64,000 bases of DNA. Source: VXNE01 sp965205735. GTDB taxonomy: Bacteria > Pseudomonadota > Gammaproteobacteria > Pseudomonadales > Azotimanducaceae. Positions 1 to 7,430 of the stretch are shown here, piece after piece. Numbering within the stretch: the stretch's first letter is position 1; every line of letters begins with the position of its first letter. The notes under the pieces are model-generated. The model did not search any database and was not told the DNA's origin. It was given only the letters and a program-made list of their open reading frames with translations. The DNA is taken from NCBI GenBank assembly GCA_965205735.1, contig OZ242179.1:2294001-2358000 (forward strand), written 5' to 3'. The position numbers and the translations under genes are program-made.

Positions 1-191
1 TGAGAACAATAGTGGAGGCGCGCATATCAACCGTTACCCCTCGTTTGTTTCTCTTCGATCATCCACGAGGGAGGCTGTGGCTGCAAGGCGGGAGAGGGGA
101 AGCCCGATTATCTGGGGCCAATGGACAGATAACCTGTCGGACTGAGGCGTCTTCAGGTCGATGGTCGTGCCCACAATTTTTGGGCGGACGT

Positions 192-224
192 ACAAAAACA
201 GCCCGCACCGTGTGGTGTGGGCTG
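192..224 (-). terminator. Rho-independent terminator
   Basis: An 11-bp stem (199-209 with 214-224, arm CAGCCCGCACC, one G-U pair) closes a 4-nt loop. On the minus strand it is followed by five T (plus-strand A run at 194-198). It lies downstream of the minus-strand dioxygenase gene cluster and probably ends its transcript. The plus-strand side is followed only by a weak T-rich stretch. I see no gene in 1-190; the short plus-strand ORFs there have no family features. Confidence 0.7.
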
Positions 225-296
225 CTTTCCTTATTTGGGCGCGTTGGCGCCCGGCGTTTACGTTACTTCTCGGCGCGCGCGGCGCTTATTCGGCTT

Positions 297-462
297 TAGT
301 GCTCCGTCAAGCCCAAATCTACGGGTATCTGCGGGTCTTTTTGGCCCCTGGACTTCGTTGCTCCTCCTTGTGTGGAGCCTGCCACACGGCGTCGTCGCGC
401 CTCGCCAGGAACCAAAAATCCCTCGCAGCTACACTCGCATTTTTAGACTTGACGGGGCACTA
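297..462. repeat. MITE copy 1 (~166 bp palindromic element)
   Basis: First of three near-identical elements (others at 1643 and 53654). The ends are inverted repeats (GTGCTCCGTCAA against its complement at the right end) flanked by TA on both sides, as expected for TA-target transposition of the IS630/Tc1-mariner type. The whole element is an imperfect palindrome with an inner GTGTGG/CCACAC hairpin and no ORF. This copy is the most diverged: one extra base and several substitutions. Its right end supplies the stop codon of the dioxygenase gene that ends at 460. Confidence 0.85.
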
Positions 463-1515
463 GTGGTAGGGGTCGCTCTTGTTCCGCGTCCTTACCCCAG
501 CGGCCTCTTCATACGCCTGGATGTACTTCTCGGCGCGCGCTGTGTCCCCGACGCGGTCGCCCTGGGTCGAGTAACCGGGGATGCACCCTTGCTGGAGTAC
601 CATCGCGAACCGTGGCCCGTACTTGTCGATCATCTCCTCAAGCATCTTTTCCGGCACCTTGCCGATGAAATCCTCCAGCGGCCGCAAAACCTGCCGGCAA
701 AAGTAGACCGTCACACTGACGCGAATCCCCGGCGCGGTGCGATTGAACGCGCCGTGCCAGGCATTGCCGTGCCAGATGACGATCGATCCCGCCGGGGCAT
801 CGCACGCGGCGGCTTGCTCCTTGCCGCCCTCCTCATAGGGAAGGAGGGTCTTTTCGTTGCCAATCGGGTTGCGGTTCCACCTGTGACTACCCGGTACAAG
901 GCACGTGGCACCGTTCTCCCGACTAAAATCGGTCAACAGGTACGTGCACTGCGCCGCATAGGCTTGCTGTGGCAGCGGTGAAGGCATTCCGCCACAGTCC
1001 GTGTGCAGCGGGAAGTTGCTCTTGCATGGCCCCTTCATCCAACACCCCATGTTGGACAGCACCGCGCTGTAGCCCAACAGGTACGTGACCATCGCAAGTA
1101 GCGGCGGGTTCATCATCGCCTCTGGGAACACCGGATCCTCGTAGAAGATCGAATGCATCCGATCACCGAAGGGCGAATCCTCTTTACCGAGATCAGTCGG
1201 CGATTTGAGCGCTGGCGTCTGGTCCTTCAACTGAGTCCGGCCGTACCGCTCGTTCTTGGCACCGTAAAGAAATTTGGGTTGATAGGCATGCGTCGCGCCG
1301 GTCTCGAGATCGGGGCGCTCGCCGTTGCGTTTCTCGGCGAGATCGACCAGGGCATCGAGCATCCGCTCCGCGAGGTTGTTTGGATTCGCGATCTCCGGCG
1401 GGAGCGTGCAAAAACCGTCGTGGTCCATATCCGCGACGTACTTCTCCAGCCCCAGATCACGAATCTCATCCCATATTCGGTCCCGGGGTTCCGCAACTTC
1501 TGCTACTGCTGCCAT
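460..1515 (-). CDS. Phytanoyl-CoA dioxygenase (PhyH) family protein
   Basis: A 351-residue cytoplasmic non-heme Fe(II)/2-oxoglutarate-dependent dioxygenase of the PhyH family. Visible ligands are H171 and D173 (LHTD), a distal His in WHGAFN (H254) and R265 (GIRVSV) as likely 2-oxoglutarate anchor. PhyH enzymes hydroxylate varied substrates, so the substrate here is unknown. It is a diverged paralogue of the PhyH gene at 3036-4076: the start region (DRIW.EI..LGLE.Y), the NGERPDLETGATHA block and the C-terminus align. It is the last gene of a minus-strand cluster, separated from the upstream SnoaL genes by a MITE. The stop codon TAG lies on the edge of a second MITE copy, yet the end aligns with the paralogue, so little or no coding sequence was lost. 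Confidence 0.9.
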   Translation of the reverse strand: MAAVAEVAEPRDRIWDEIRDLGLEKYVADMDHDGFCTLPPEIANPNNLAERMLDALVDLAEKRNGERPDLETGATHAYQPKFLYGAKNERYGRTQLKDQTPALKSPTDLGKEDSPFGDRMHSIFYEDPVFPEAMMNPPLLAMVTYLLGYSAVLSNMGCWMKGPCKSNFPLHTDCGGMPSPLPQQAYAAQCTYLLTDFSRENGATCLVPGSHRWNRNPIGNEKTLLPYEEGGKEQAAACDAPAGSIVIWHGNAWHGAFNRTAPGIRVSVTVYFCRQVLRPLEDFIGKVPEKMLEEMIDKYGPRFAMVLQQGCIPGYSTQGDRVGDTARAEKYIQAYEEAAGVRTRNKSDPYH

Positions 1516-1642
1516 GATGTTTCCTCCTCCAGTCTCTATGACCTGGATTCTACAACTAATCTTGCACTCTGCGCTTGAATCGGGTACCGCGCGATTTCCC
1601 GTACCGGGTGTTGCGGTGAGGGACGATCAGCGAACCAGTCCC

Positions 1643-1807
1643 TAGTGCTCCGTCAAACCTAAATCTACGGGTATCTGCGGGTCTTTTTGGCCCCTGGCTT
1701 CGTTGCTCCTCCTTGTGTGGTGCCTGCCACACCGCGTCGTCGCGCCTCGCCAGGAACCAAAAATCCCTCGCAGCTACACTCGCATTTTTAGGCTTGACGG
1801 AACACTA
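1643..1807. repeat. MITE copy 2
   Basis: Near-identical to the copy at 53654-53818 and close to the one at 297-462. TA flanks both ends. The subterminal arms also pair: the TTTTTGGCCCCTGGC segment faces TTTTTGGTTCCTGGC on the opposite strand. It fills most of the gap between the upstream SnoaL gene (stop at 1815) and the PhyH gene (start at 1515), so it interrupts what would otherwise be one transcription unit. The remaining 1516-1642 stretch shows no gene. Confidence 0.88.
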
Positions 1808-1814
1808 GCCAATC

Positions 1815-2180
1815 TCAAGAGCAGTCGCGAAGCGCAAACTTCCACTTGCCGTCGACGCGTTTCATCGTATTGACGTATTTGCCTCTGCCGCCGACCTCGT
1901 TGCCCCGGACGAATATGGACTCAACCAGCATGGTGGCGTCGTCATCGTCACCTTCGATCAGGAAATTCGTCGTCCAGTGCTGGCCGCCGGGCGGGCCGAA
2001 GGACTTGATAAAAGCAATCAGCGCTTCGCGGCCACGGATGTCGTGGTTGGGCGGCGCGTGGAACCTGCCGTCTTCAGTGAACGTGTCGGCCCAGGCTTCC
2101 GCATCCCGGCGGTCTATGGCGTGGTTGTATGTTGAGACCAGCTCGATCATCTCCATTCGGTCTTCGGCGGTCAGCGGCAT
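1815..2180 (-). CDS. SnoaL-like / NTF2-fold protein (single domain)
   Basis: A 121-residue protein of the SnoaL-like polyketide cyclase / NTF2 superfamily. It starts with an LTAEDRMEMIELVSTYNHAID helix followed by DAEAWADTFTEDGRFH, the usual helix-strand opening of this cone fold. HWTTNFLIEGD and a final strand motif (W.FALRD) complete it. Length is typical for a single domain. Members act as isomerases, dehydratases or ligand-binding proteins; no specific reaction can be assigned. The gene is 15 bp downstream of a two-domain SnoaL gene with which it is probably co-transcribed. The second domain of that neighbour has the same HWTTN.IIEG motif, so they are likely duplicates. Confidence 0.82.
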   Translation of the reverse strand: MPLTAEDRMEMIELVSTYNHAIDRRDAEAWADTFTEDGRFHAPPNHDIRGREALIAFIKSFGPPGGQHWTTNFLIEGDDDDATMLVESIFVRGNEVGGRGKYVNTMKRVDGKWKFALRDCS

Positions 2181-2195
2181 TGCAATCTCCGTTGG

Positions 2196-2993
2196 CTAGG
2201 GTGCGCGATCGATCACGACGTAGCGGCGAGCGATACGCCATTCACCGCCGACCTTCCTGTAGATGTCGTGGTAGGTGCCCGAGGCTGCCAACGCTTTCTG
2301 GTAATAGACCGTGAAGTACATCGATCCCTTCGCATCCGTGCTCGTGCCTTCAATGATGTGGTTGGTGGTCCAGTGCAACGAGTCGTGGGGGTCAGCCGCG
2401 TTGCGAAGCTTCTGAATGAAAGCCTCTCGACCCACGGTTCGTTCACCGCCCTCGTACTCGTACACGGCGTCGTCCGTGTAGCAGTCGGCCCGACCTTCTG
2501 GATCTCGACTATCGACGGTACGACCGGCGCGGTAGATCACGTCCATGATCGCCACCTTGTCGGCCGCGCTGAGCGACTCGTCATCTTCGGTTTCCGATCG
2601 AGATGGCGTCGGTTCGATGTTCTCGTAGCGCTGATGCACGAGTTGCCACCGACCGTCGCGTTGCTTCGCCAGCCTGCTCACAAAGCGTCCCGACACGCGC
2701 AGTCCGCCGCCCTTCTCAACGACCGCAACCGAGGCGGTGCAACTCGCCGTGCTTCCGTTTCCATCCATTACCAGGCTATTGACCAAATGCCTCCTCGGCG
2801 CCCGCGGGCGAACCGGCCGCTCCGCGTCCGCGATTTGCGCCCTGCCACGAGCCTGCCAGGAACCCGCGATTTCGAGGATGCCGTCGGGCGCGAACAACGC
2901 GGCTATGGCATCGCTGTCTCTCGCATCCGACGCGTGGAAATATCGCGCCAGCAGTTCCGAAATGGCGAAACGATCTTCAAGGGTCAAAGCCAA
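2196..2993 (-). CDS. Tandem two-domain SnoaL-like protein
   Basis: 265 residues with two NTF2-fold units. The first (about 1-125) begins LTLEDRFAISELLARYFHASDARD; the second (about 138-265) begins LSAADKVAIMDVIYRAGRTVDSRDPEG and contains DSLHWTTNHIIEG and IARRYVV. The second unit is the closer relative of the single-domain neighbour at 1815. Fusion of two SnoaL domains is less common than one. The gene sits 42 bp downstream of the PhyH gene at 3036, implying one transcript. A role alongside the PhyH oxygenases in modifying a small organic molecule is inference only. Confidence 0.8.
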   Translation of the reverse strand: MALTLEDRFAISELLARYFHASDARDSDAIAALFAPDGILEIAGSWQARGRAQIADAERPVRPRAPRRHLVNSLVMDGNGSTASCTASVAVVEKGGGLRVSGRFVSRLAKQRDGRWQLVHQRYENIEPTPSRSETEDDESLSAADKVAIMDVIYRAGRTVDSRDPEGRADCYTDDAVYEYEGGERTVGREAFIQKLRNAADPHDSLHWTTNHIIEGTSTDAKGSMYFTVYYQKALAASGTYHDIYRKVGGEWRIARRYVVIDRAP

Positions 2994-3035
2994 GGATTCC
3001 TCCCAACTGCGAGCGGGTACGCGCGCTGCGCCATA

Positions 3036-4076
3036 TCAGTTGTAGACGTCGTTCTTCGGCCGGAATCTCACGCCGGACACCTTCGCGTAAGCGGCGTTGT
3101 GTTTCTCGGCGCGTGCATCCTTGGCCCAGCCATCGTCCTGGTTCCTGTAGCCGGCCGCGACTCCTTGCTGAGTGAGAATCGCGAACCGTGGCGGATGCCG
3201 GTCGAGCATTTCCTGGGGAATGATGTCGCGCAAGTCCTCTTGCGTGCGCATGAAGTCCCGGGCCATGTAGTTCGCCACGCTCACCCGCAGCCCGGGCGCC
3301 CTGCGGTTGTATGCGCCGTGCCAGGTGTTGCCGTGCCAGATGAGCATGGAGCCAGCCTTGGCCTCGACCGGGACCACCTGCGGGTTGCCGAAATCGCCGG
3401 GATTGGCGGGTACGATGCACTCGTCACCGACCGGTTGGCGGCACCACTTGTGACTGCCCGGCACGAACGCTGTTGCGCCGTTCTCCAGATCGAAATCGGT
3501 CAACACGTACGTGCATTGGCACACGAAGGGGTACGGTCCCAGGAGCCCGTCAGGGACTGACATGTCCGTGTGCAGGTTGAACGTGCTCTTGTTCGGCCCC
3601 CGCATCCAACAGCCCATGGACGACAGGGTCGCGCTGTAGCCGCACAGATACGTGGCTATCGCCAGCAGCACCGGGTTCATGAGCCCTTCTTCGAAGACCT
3701 GGTCCTCGAACAGGATCGAGTTCATCAGATCGCCATGGGGCGAGTCGTCTTCGTAGGCAGCAGCCTTGTCCAGCCCCAATTTGAGTTTGCGTTCTCTTCG
3801 GGTCTGGAAAGAATCGAATCCCGATTGGTAAGGCGTCATGCTCGCGTGCGTGGCGCCGGTCTCAAGATCAGGCCGCTCCCCGTTGCGCCGCTCGGCGACA
3901 TCGAGACACGCTTGGAGCATCCGCTCCGCGAGACCCTTCGGCATCGCGATCTCGGGCGGGATCACGGTATAACCGTTGGCGTCGAGATCTTCCATGTAGG
4001 CCTCAAGTCCGAGTTCGACGATCTCGCTCCATATGCGATCACGGGAAAACTGAGACTGGGTTGCTGCTTCTGCCAT
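3036..4076 (-). CDS. Phytanoyl-CoA dioxygenase (PhyH) family protein
   Basis: 346-residue PhyH-type Fe(II)/2-oxoglutarate dioxygenase. Metal ligands are H169 and D171 (LHTD) and probably H253 (WHGAYN); R264 (GLRVSV) is the likely co-substrate anchor. PGSH and LIWHGN segments match the double-stranded beta-helix core. It is a full-length paralogue of 460-1515, probably with a related but not identical substrate. It lies 85 bp downstream of the DUF1080-like gene and 42 bp upstream of the two-domain SnoaL gene, in one minus-strand unit. Substrate unknown. Confidence 0.9.
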   Translation of the reverse strand: MAEAATQSQFSRDRIWSEIVELGLEAYMEDLDANGYTVIPPEIAMPKGLAERMLQACLDVAERRNGERPDLETGATHASMTPYQSGFDSFQTRRERKLKLGLDKAAAYEDDSPHGDLMNSILFEDQVFEEGLMNPVLLAIATYLCGYSATLSSMGCWMRGPNKSTFNLHTDMSVPDGLLGPYPFVCQCTYVLTDFDLENGATAFVPGSHKWCRQPVGDECIVPANPGDFGNPQVVPVEAKAGSMLIWHGNTWHGAYNRRAPGLRVSVANYMARDFMRTQEDLRDIIPQEMLDRHPPRFAILTQQGVAAGYRNQDDGWAKDARAEKHNAAYAKVSGVRFRPKNDVYN

Positions 4077-4161
4077 GACTCTGTTCCCTAATACGATGTC
4101 CTACATCCTACACCTGTGACAACGGCTGGCGTCGCCTCAACGGTAGCTCGTCGATCTCAAG

Positions 4162-4716
4162 TCACAGTTCGCGAATTCTCAAGCGACGGAACTCCAGTGC
4201 GCCAGTTTCTCCCTGAATGCCGATATATCCGGAAGCGTTCGTGATGTTGTCGGCCTGCAACAGCTCCACACCGTTCAGCGCAGTGGTGACCTTGTCGCCA
4301 ACCGCCCGGATGAACAGCGTCTGCCATTCTCCCGTCGGTCTTGACGTCTCGCGCGCCAGCGCATCGTTGTAATTGGTTTCGCCGGCAGGCGTTCCATGAC
4401 GAAAGAGTGCGCCGACGGGAGGGTACGGGCTGCCGCCGCGCGGATTCAGCATCTGCACCTGGTAACAGCTGTCAGGCCAGCCTCGCGAAAACGGCTCCGT
4501 GCCCATGACGCGAATGAAAATGCCGCTATCGGCGTCATCGGTCATGAAGCGAAACTCGACCTCGATCTCGAAGTCCGCGTACTCGCGATCCGACTTGAGC
4601 CATCCGTCAGGCTCCTCCACCACAAGTATGCCGTCGACGATCGTGAAGTTGTCGTGTTCCGTGTCGGTAATCGTCCACCCGTCGAAGGTGCCGGAGAAAA
4701 GTTCTGTGTAACTCAA
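4162..4716 (-). CDS. DUF1080 / 3-keto-disaccharide hydrolase-like domain protein
   Basis: 184 residues forming a single concanavalin-like (LamG-type jelly roll) domain of the DUF1080 kind. Family marks seen: LFSGTFDGWTI near the start, DFEIEVEFRF, the DSGIFIR strand, CYQVQMLN, GEWQTLFIRAVGDKV and the C-terminal GYIGIQGETGALEFRRLRI. Characterised members act on 3-keto-sugars; others bind carbohydrates, so catalysis here is not proven. No signal peptide is visible, so a cytoplasmic location is likely. It is the first gene of the minus-strand dioxygenase cluster; its promoter must lie in 4717-4846, shared with the divergent toxin-antitoxin operon. Confidence 0.8.
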   Translation of the reverse strand: MSYTELFSGTFDGWTITDTEHDNFTIVDGILVVEEPDGWLKSDREYADFEIEVEFRFMTDDADSGIFIRVMGTEPFSRGWPDSCYQVQMLNPRGGSPYPPVGALFRHGTPAGETNYNDALARETSRPTGEWQTLFIRAVGDKVTTALNGVELLQADNITNASGYIGIQGETGALEFRRLRIREL

Positions 4717-4787
4717 GTGCTGCGTGCCCGGTAGTTTCCTTAAGAGACGATGCTACTACGAACCAAAACCCCGTTCACATCGCCGGG

Positions 4788-4814
4788 AGTATGTGTAAAA
4801 TAATTACACATACT
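4788..4814 (+). promoter_or_regulatory. Palindromic operator upstream of toxin-antitoxin pair
   Basis: A perfect inverted repeat: arm AGTATGTGTAA at 4788-4798 and its exact complement at 4804-4814, with a 5-nt AT loop. It lies 33 bp upstream of the antitoxin start, in the only AT-rich segment of the gap. Type II antitoxins commonly autoregulate by binding such palindromes, so this is a probable autoregulatory operator overlapping the promoter. Confidence 0.65.
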
Positions 4815-4846
4815 CATGGTGCAGGCGCACATGGTGGACATAATAA

Positions 4847-5122
4847 GTGGCTAGAGTACAGTTGGTGATCCCCGATGAGGACCGGGACCGGTTCGTGCAT
4901 CAGGCGAAGCGCGAGGGCATGTCATTGAGCAAGTGGCTCAGAACCGCCGCTCGCGATCGGCTGCAAAATCAGCAACGTTCCGATCCCTTGGAGTCGTCGG
5001 CGGATCTGGACGCGTTCTTTCGCACGTGCGACGAGTTGGAGGGTCCCAGGGTGGAACCCGATTGGGAGGAGCACCTTATGGTGATCAACGAGTCGCTTGA
5101 ACGCGGTGCCCCCAAAACGTGA
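4847..5122 (+). CDS. Antitoxin of a VapBC-type pair (ribbon-helix-helix-like)
   Basis: 91-residue protein. Its N-terminus has a short basic strand (ARVQLVIP) followed by two helices (DEDRDRFVHQAKREG, SLSKWLRTAARDRL), matching ribbon-helix-helix DNA-binding antitoxins. The acidic C-terminal half (ADLDAFFRTCDELEG) would wrap the toxin. GTG start chosen because two in-frame stop codons (4841-4846) lie immediately upstream, so no longer protein is possible. The stop overlaps the toxin start in GTGA, giving translational coupling. Probably represses its own operon through the palindrome at 4788-4814. Confidence 0.78.
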   Translation: MARVQLVIPDEDRDRFVHQAKREGMSLSKWLRTAARDRLQNQQRSDPLESSADLDAFFRTCDELEGPRVEPDWEEHLMVINESLERGAPKT

Positions 5123-5511
5123 TCTTCGTTGATACGAACGTGTTCATGTACGCAGTCGGACGACCCCATCCGCTACGCGATCCTGCGCGTCAGTTCTTCT
5201 ACGAGAGCAACCGAAACCGCACTCCGCTGTGTACATCTGCGGAGATTCTGCAGGAGTTGGCGCATGCCTATCTTCCAGTCGGGCGGCTGCAGACGTTGGA
5301 CGCGGCCCTGTCGCTGGTGGTTCGCTCCGCCATCCAGGTCTGGCCGCTTGAACTGGAGGATGTGACCCTGGCGCGCCAACTCCACGAGCAGTTCCCCACG
5401 CTCGGCGCGCGGGACCTCTGCCATGTCGCGTGTTGCCGACGGCGCGGTGTCGGTGAATTAAAGACCTTCGATCAAGCGCTTCGCGCCTCTGCCGGACTGT
5501 CGCCAGACTGA
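5119..5511 (+). CDS. PIN-domain toxin (VapC-like)
   Basis: 130-residue PIN-domain ribonuclease. Acidic active-site residues visible: D in FVDTNVFMY at the start, E in EILQELAHAY, and D in GARDLCHVA, with a fourth acidic position in the C-terminal KTFDQ segment. Length fits VapC toxins, which cleave tRNA or rRNA and arrest growth. GTG start at 5119 overlaps the antitoxin stop by 4 bp. The conserved catalytic residues suggest it is active. Confidence 0.85.
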   Translation: MIFVDTNVFMYAVGRPHPLRDPARQFFYESNRNRTPLCTSAEILQELAHAYLPVGRLQTLDAALSLVVRSAIQVWPLELEDVTLARQLHEQFPTLGARDLCHVACCRRRGVGELKTFDQALRASAGLSPD

Positions 5512-5519
5512 AGAGCCGT

Positions 5520-5918
5520 TCACTGGGTCGCCCGCAATCGGCTCAAATGGCCAGGCCATTCGAGAAGCCGATGGTCGGCGGTCACTAGTTGGTGGCCCTC
5601 CAGCGCGGTGGCGACGATCAGGCGGTCGGCAGGGTCGCCGTGCAGGTCTTGCAGAAGTCCCGCCCGGATCCCCACCTCCCCGTCCGCTGCGATCTCGACC
5701 AGGCCCTCCTCAAGCAAGCTCGTGCGCCATGCGCCGATGTCAGCCAACAGCGAAAGCCTTCCGGTGTGCTCCAGCATGGCGACCTCCCAGAACGTGATCG
5801 CGGATATGGCTGCTTCACCCCTGGCCCAGGAACGGTCTACGGCTTCTCGGGTCTGCTCACCCATCCTGCGGTCATCGGACAGCAGCCAGACCAGAACATG
5901 CGTGTCGAGAAGGATCAT
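5520..5918 (-). CDS. PIN-domain toxin (VapC-like), partner of Phd-type antitoxin
   Basis: 132-residue PIN toxin beginning MILLDTHVLVWLLSDD, the typical first strand with catalytic Asp. E in AISAITFWEVAML and D in GDPADRLIVATA followed by LVTADH complete the acidic site. A longer reading frame starts upstream at 5957, but the ATG at 5918 is preferred: it makes an ATGA overlap with the antitoxin stop and starts directly at the domain. The HVLVWLL signature is typical of VapC proteins paired with Phd/YefM antitoxins, which matches its neighbour. Confidence 0.85.
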   Translation of the reverse strand: MILLDTHVLVWLLSDDRRMGEQTREAVDRSWARGEAAISAITFWEVAMLEHTGRLSLLADIGAWRTSLLEEGLVEIAADGEVGIRAGLLQDLHGDPADRLIVATALEGHQLVTADHRLLEWPGHLSRLRATQ

Positions 5919-6196
5919 GGATTCAATACCCGATCCGGGTCGGCCTCGGCCTCCCATACGACACCTGTCGGCTCGACGATGTCACCTAGTATCCGAATCT
6001 TGTCCCGGTCACGTCCGAATGGCGCTCTCGGCTTATTTCGGTAGGGTACTAGCCGGGAGATCGGACGCCCGTTCTTGGTGATGACGATCTCCTTGCCGCT
6101 TTCCGCAACCTCGTCCATCAGCTTCAGACACCTGGCCTTGAACTCCGACGCCTTCAAGGTTTGGCTGACTCCTACTTCGCTGTGGTCTCTTTTCAT
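5915..6196 (-). CDS. Phd/YefM-family antitoxin
   Basis: 93 residues. The fold is recognisable from TLKASEFKARCLKLMDEVAESGKEIVITKNGRPISRLVPY, the DNA-binding N-terminal half of Phd/YefM antitoxins. The remaining segment (RILGDIVEP, VVWEAEADPDRVL) is the toxin-neutralising tail. Start at 6196 (MKRDHSEVG) chosen over upstream ATGs (to 6265) because of an AGAG ribosome-binding site about 8 nt upstream and because the upstream codons overlap the promoter and operator. The 4-bp overlap with the toxin gene implies coupling. Confidence 0.83.
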   Translation of the reverse strand: MKRDHSEVGVSQTLKASEFKARCLKLMDEVAESGKEIVITKNGRPISRLVPYRNKPRAPFGRDRDKIRILGDIVEPTGVVWEAEADPDRVLNP

Positions 6197-6229
6197 GACA
6201 TTTCTCTGGTATGGGCTCTGGCAACGGTT

Positions 6230-6256
6230 ATTGTACATGGTCATGACCATAGTCAA
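6230..6256 (-). promoter_or_regulatory. Promoter with embedded palindromic operator (Phd-VapC operon)
   Basis: On the minus strand TTGACT (6256-6251) and TACAAT (6235-6230) form near-consensus -35 and -10 boxes with a short 15-bp spacer. The spacer contains the perfect 14-bp palindrome ATGGTCATGACCAT (6237-6250). Repressor binding there would block RNA polymerase. It lies about 35 bp upstream of the chosen antitoxin start. Confidence 0.6.
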
Positions 6257-6353
6257 AAATCTCATGATTCCACGTCAATCCTTGGGCTGACCCAACTCTG
6301 ATAAGCTGACGGCGGGATTTTTCGTTCAAGTCCGATCCTGCGGGAGGAGCAAC

Positions 6354-7160
6354 ATGAGCGCCGCTGAGCAAGCTGCCGATCTGGACGTTCGACCTTTGAC
6401 CGGTGCCCTGGGCGCAGAGGTGCGGGGCGTGGACGTTGCATCCCTCGACGAAGACGGTTTCGCCGCCGTGCACGCGTTGCTGATGGAATACAGCGCCATC
6501 GCACTGCACGGACAGGGGCACCTCACAGTCCCGATGCTGCGGGAGTTCGGCATGCGCTGGGGCAAACTCGACGTGCACGGTTTCTCGGCCTTCGAGGGGT
6601 TCGATGACGTGCTGTGTGTTCGCGCCGATCCCGAACACCCGCTCATTACCGAACAGTGGCACGCGGACTCGACCTGGAAGGAACTCCCCCCCAAGCTCAC
6701 CATGCTGCTTGCCCGTCAGCTACCGGAGGTGGGCGGGGACACGATGTTCGCGTCCCAGTACAAGGCCTATGAAGATCTCTCCGACGCGATGAAGGCGTTT
6801 CTCGACCCGTTGGACGTTGAGCATGACGGTCGCATTATCGATCCGACGCTCACCAACAAGTCAGTGACGCATCCTCTCGTCATCACCCATCCGGAAACGG
6901 GCAGGAAGGCGATCTTCGTGAACCTCAACTATGCCCAGCGCGTTGTGCAGCTCGAAGCCCACGAGAGCAGGGCGCTGCTGGATTTCCTGTTCGTGCACTG
7001 TAGCCGGAACCGGTACCAAGCGCGTTTTCGCTACGAGCCCGGCACACTGGTCATATGGGACCAGCGATGTCTACTGCACGCAGGGGCCGCCGATTTCATC
7101 AACGAGGTTCGAGAGCTGCATCGCATTGCGGTGCTGTGCGACGAGAGGCCGTCACGCTGA
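6354..7160 (+). CDS. TauD/TfdA-family Fe(II)/2-oxoglutarate dioxygenase
   Basis: 268-residue dioxygenase of the TauD/TfdA family. Ligands: H103 and D105 in QWHADSTW, distal H242 in QRCLLHAGAADF. R253 or R257 in the C-terminal strand would bind the 2-oxoglutarate carboxylate. The early block PLTGALGAEVRGVD is the usual family opening. TauD relatives act on taurine, other sulfonates or aryloxyalkanoates; no specificity can be read here. A good Shine-Dalgarno (GGGAGGAG) precedes the ATG by about 6 nt. The 3' end and downstream spacer are tandemly duplicated after the stop codon. Confidence 0.9.
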   Translation: MSAAEQAADLDVRPLTGALGAEVRGVDVASLDEDGFAAVHALLMEYSAIALHGQGHLTVPMLREFGMRWGKLDVHGFSAFEGFDDVLCVRADPEHPLITEQWHADSTWKELPPKLTMLLARQLPEVGGDTMFASQYKAYEDLSDAMKAFLDPLDVEHDGRIIDPTLTNKSVTHPLVITHPETGRKAIFVNLNYAQRVVQLEAHESRALLDFLFVHCSRNRYQARFRYEPGTLVIWDQRCLLHAGAADFINEVRELHRIAVLCDERPSR

Positions 7161-7430
7161 GCCTTGTATTCATCGACTAGCGACCCGGCTTGACGCCCAG
7201 CCGCTGATCCGTCACGACCGGCTTGCCCGCTTTCGCTACGAGCCGGGCACGTTAGTCATCTGGGACCAGCGATGCCTGCTGCACGCGGGGGCCGCCGATT
7301 TTACCAACGAGGTTCGAGAGCTGCACCGCATTGCGGTGCTGTGCGACGAGCGGCCGTCACGCTGAGCCTTGTATTCATCGACTAGCGACCCGGCTTGACG
7401 CCCAGCCGCTGATCCGTCACGACCGGCTTT
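7026..7430. repeat. 205-bp tandem duplication of the TauD 3' end and spacer
   Basis: Two direct copies with a 205-bp period (7026-7230 and 7231-7430). Each carries the last ~45 codons of the dioxygenase, its stop codon, the spacer and the terminal bases of the convergent MFS gene. Copy 2 differs by scattered, mostly third-position changes, so the duplication is not very recent or the copies have been under coding selection. Copy 2 has no start codon and is a non-functional fragment. Confidence 0.85.

Noticed and set aside
12..299. Short plus-strand ORF at the left edge
   Set aside because: It runs through a terminator hairpin and into a MITE, and shows no domain.
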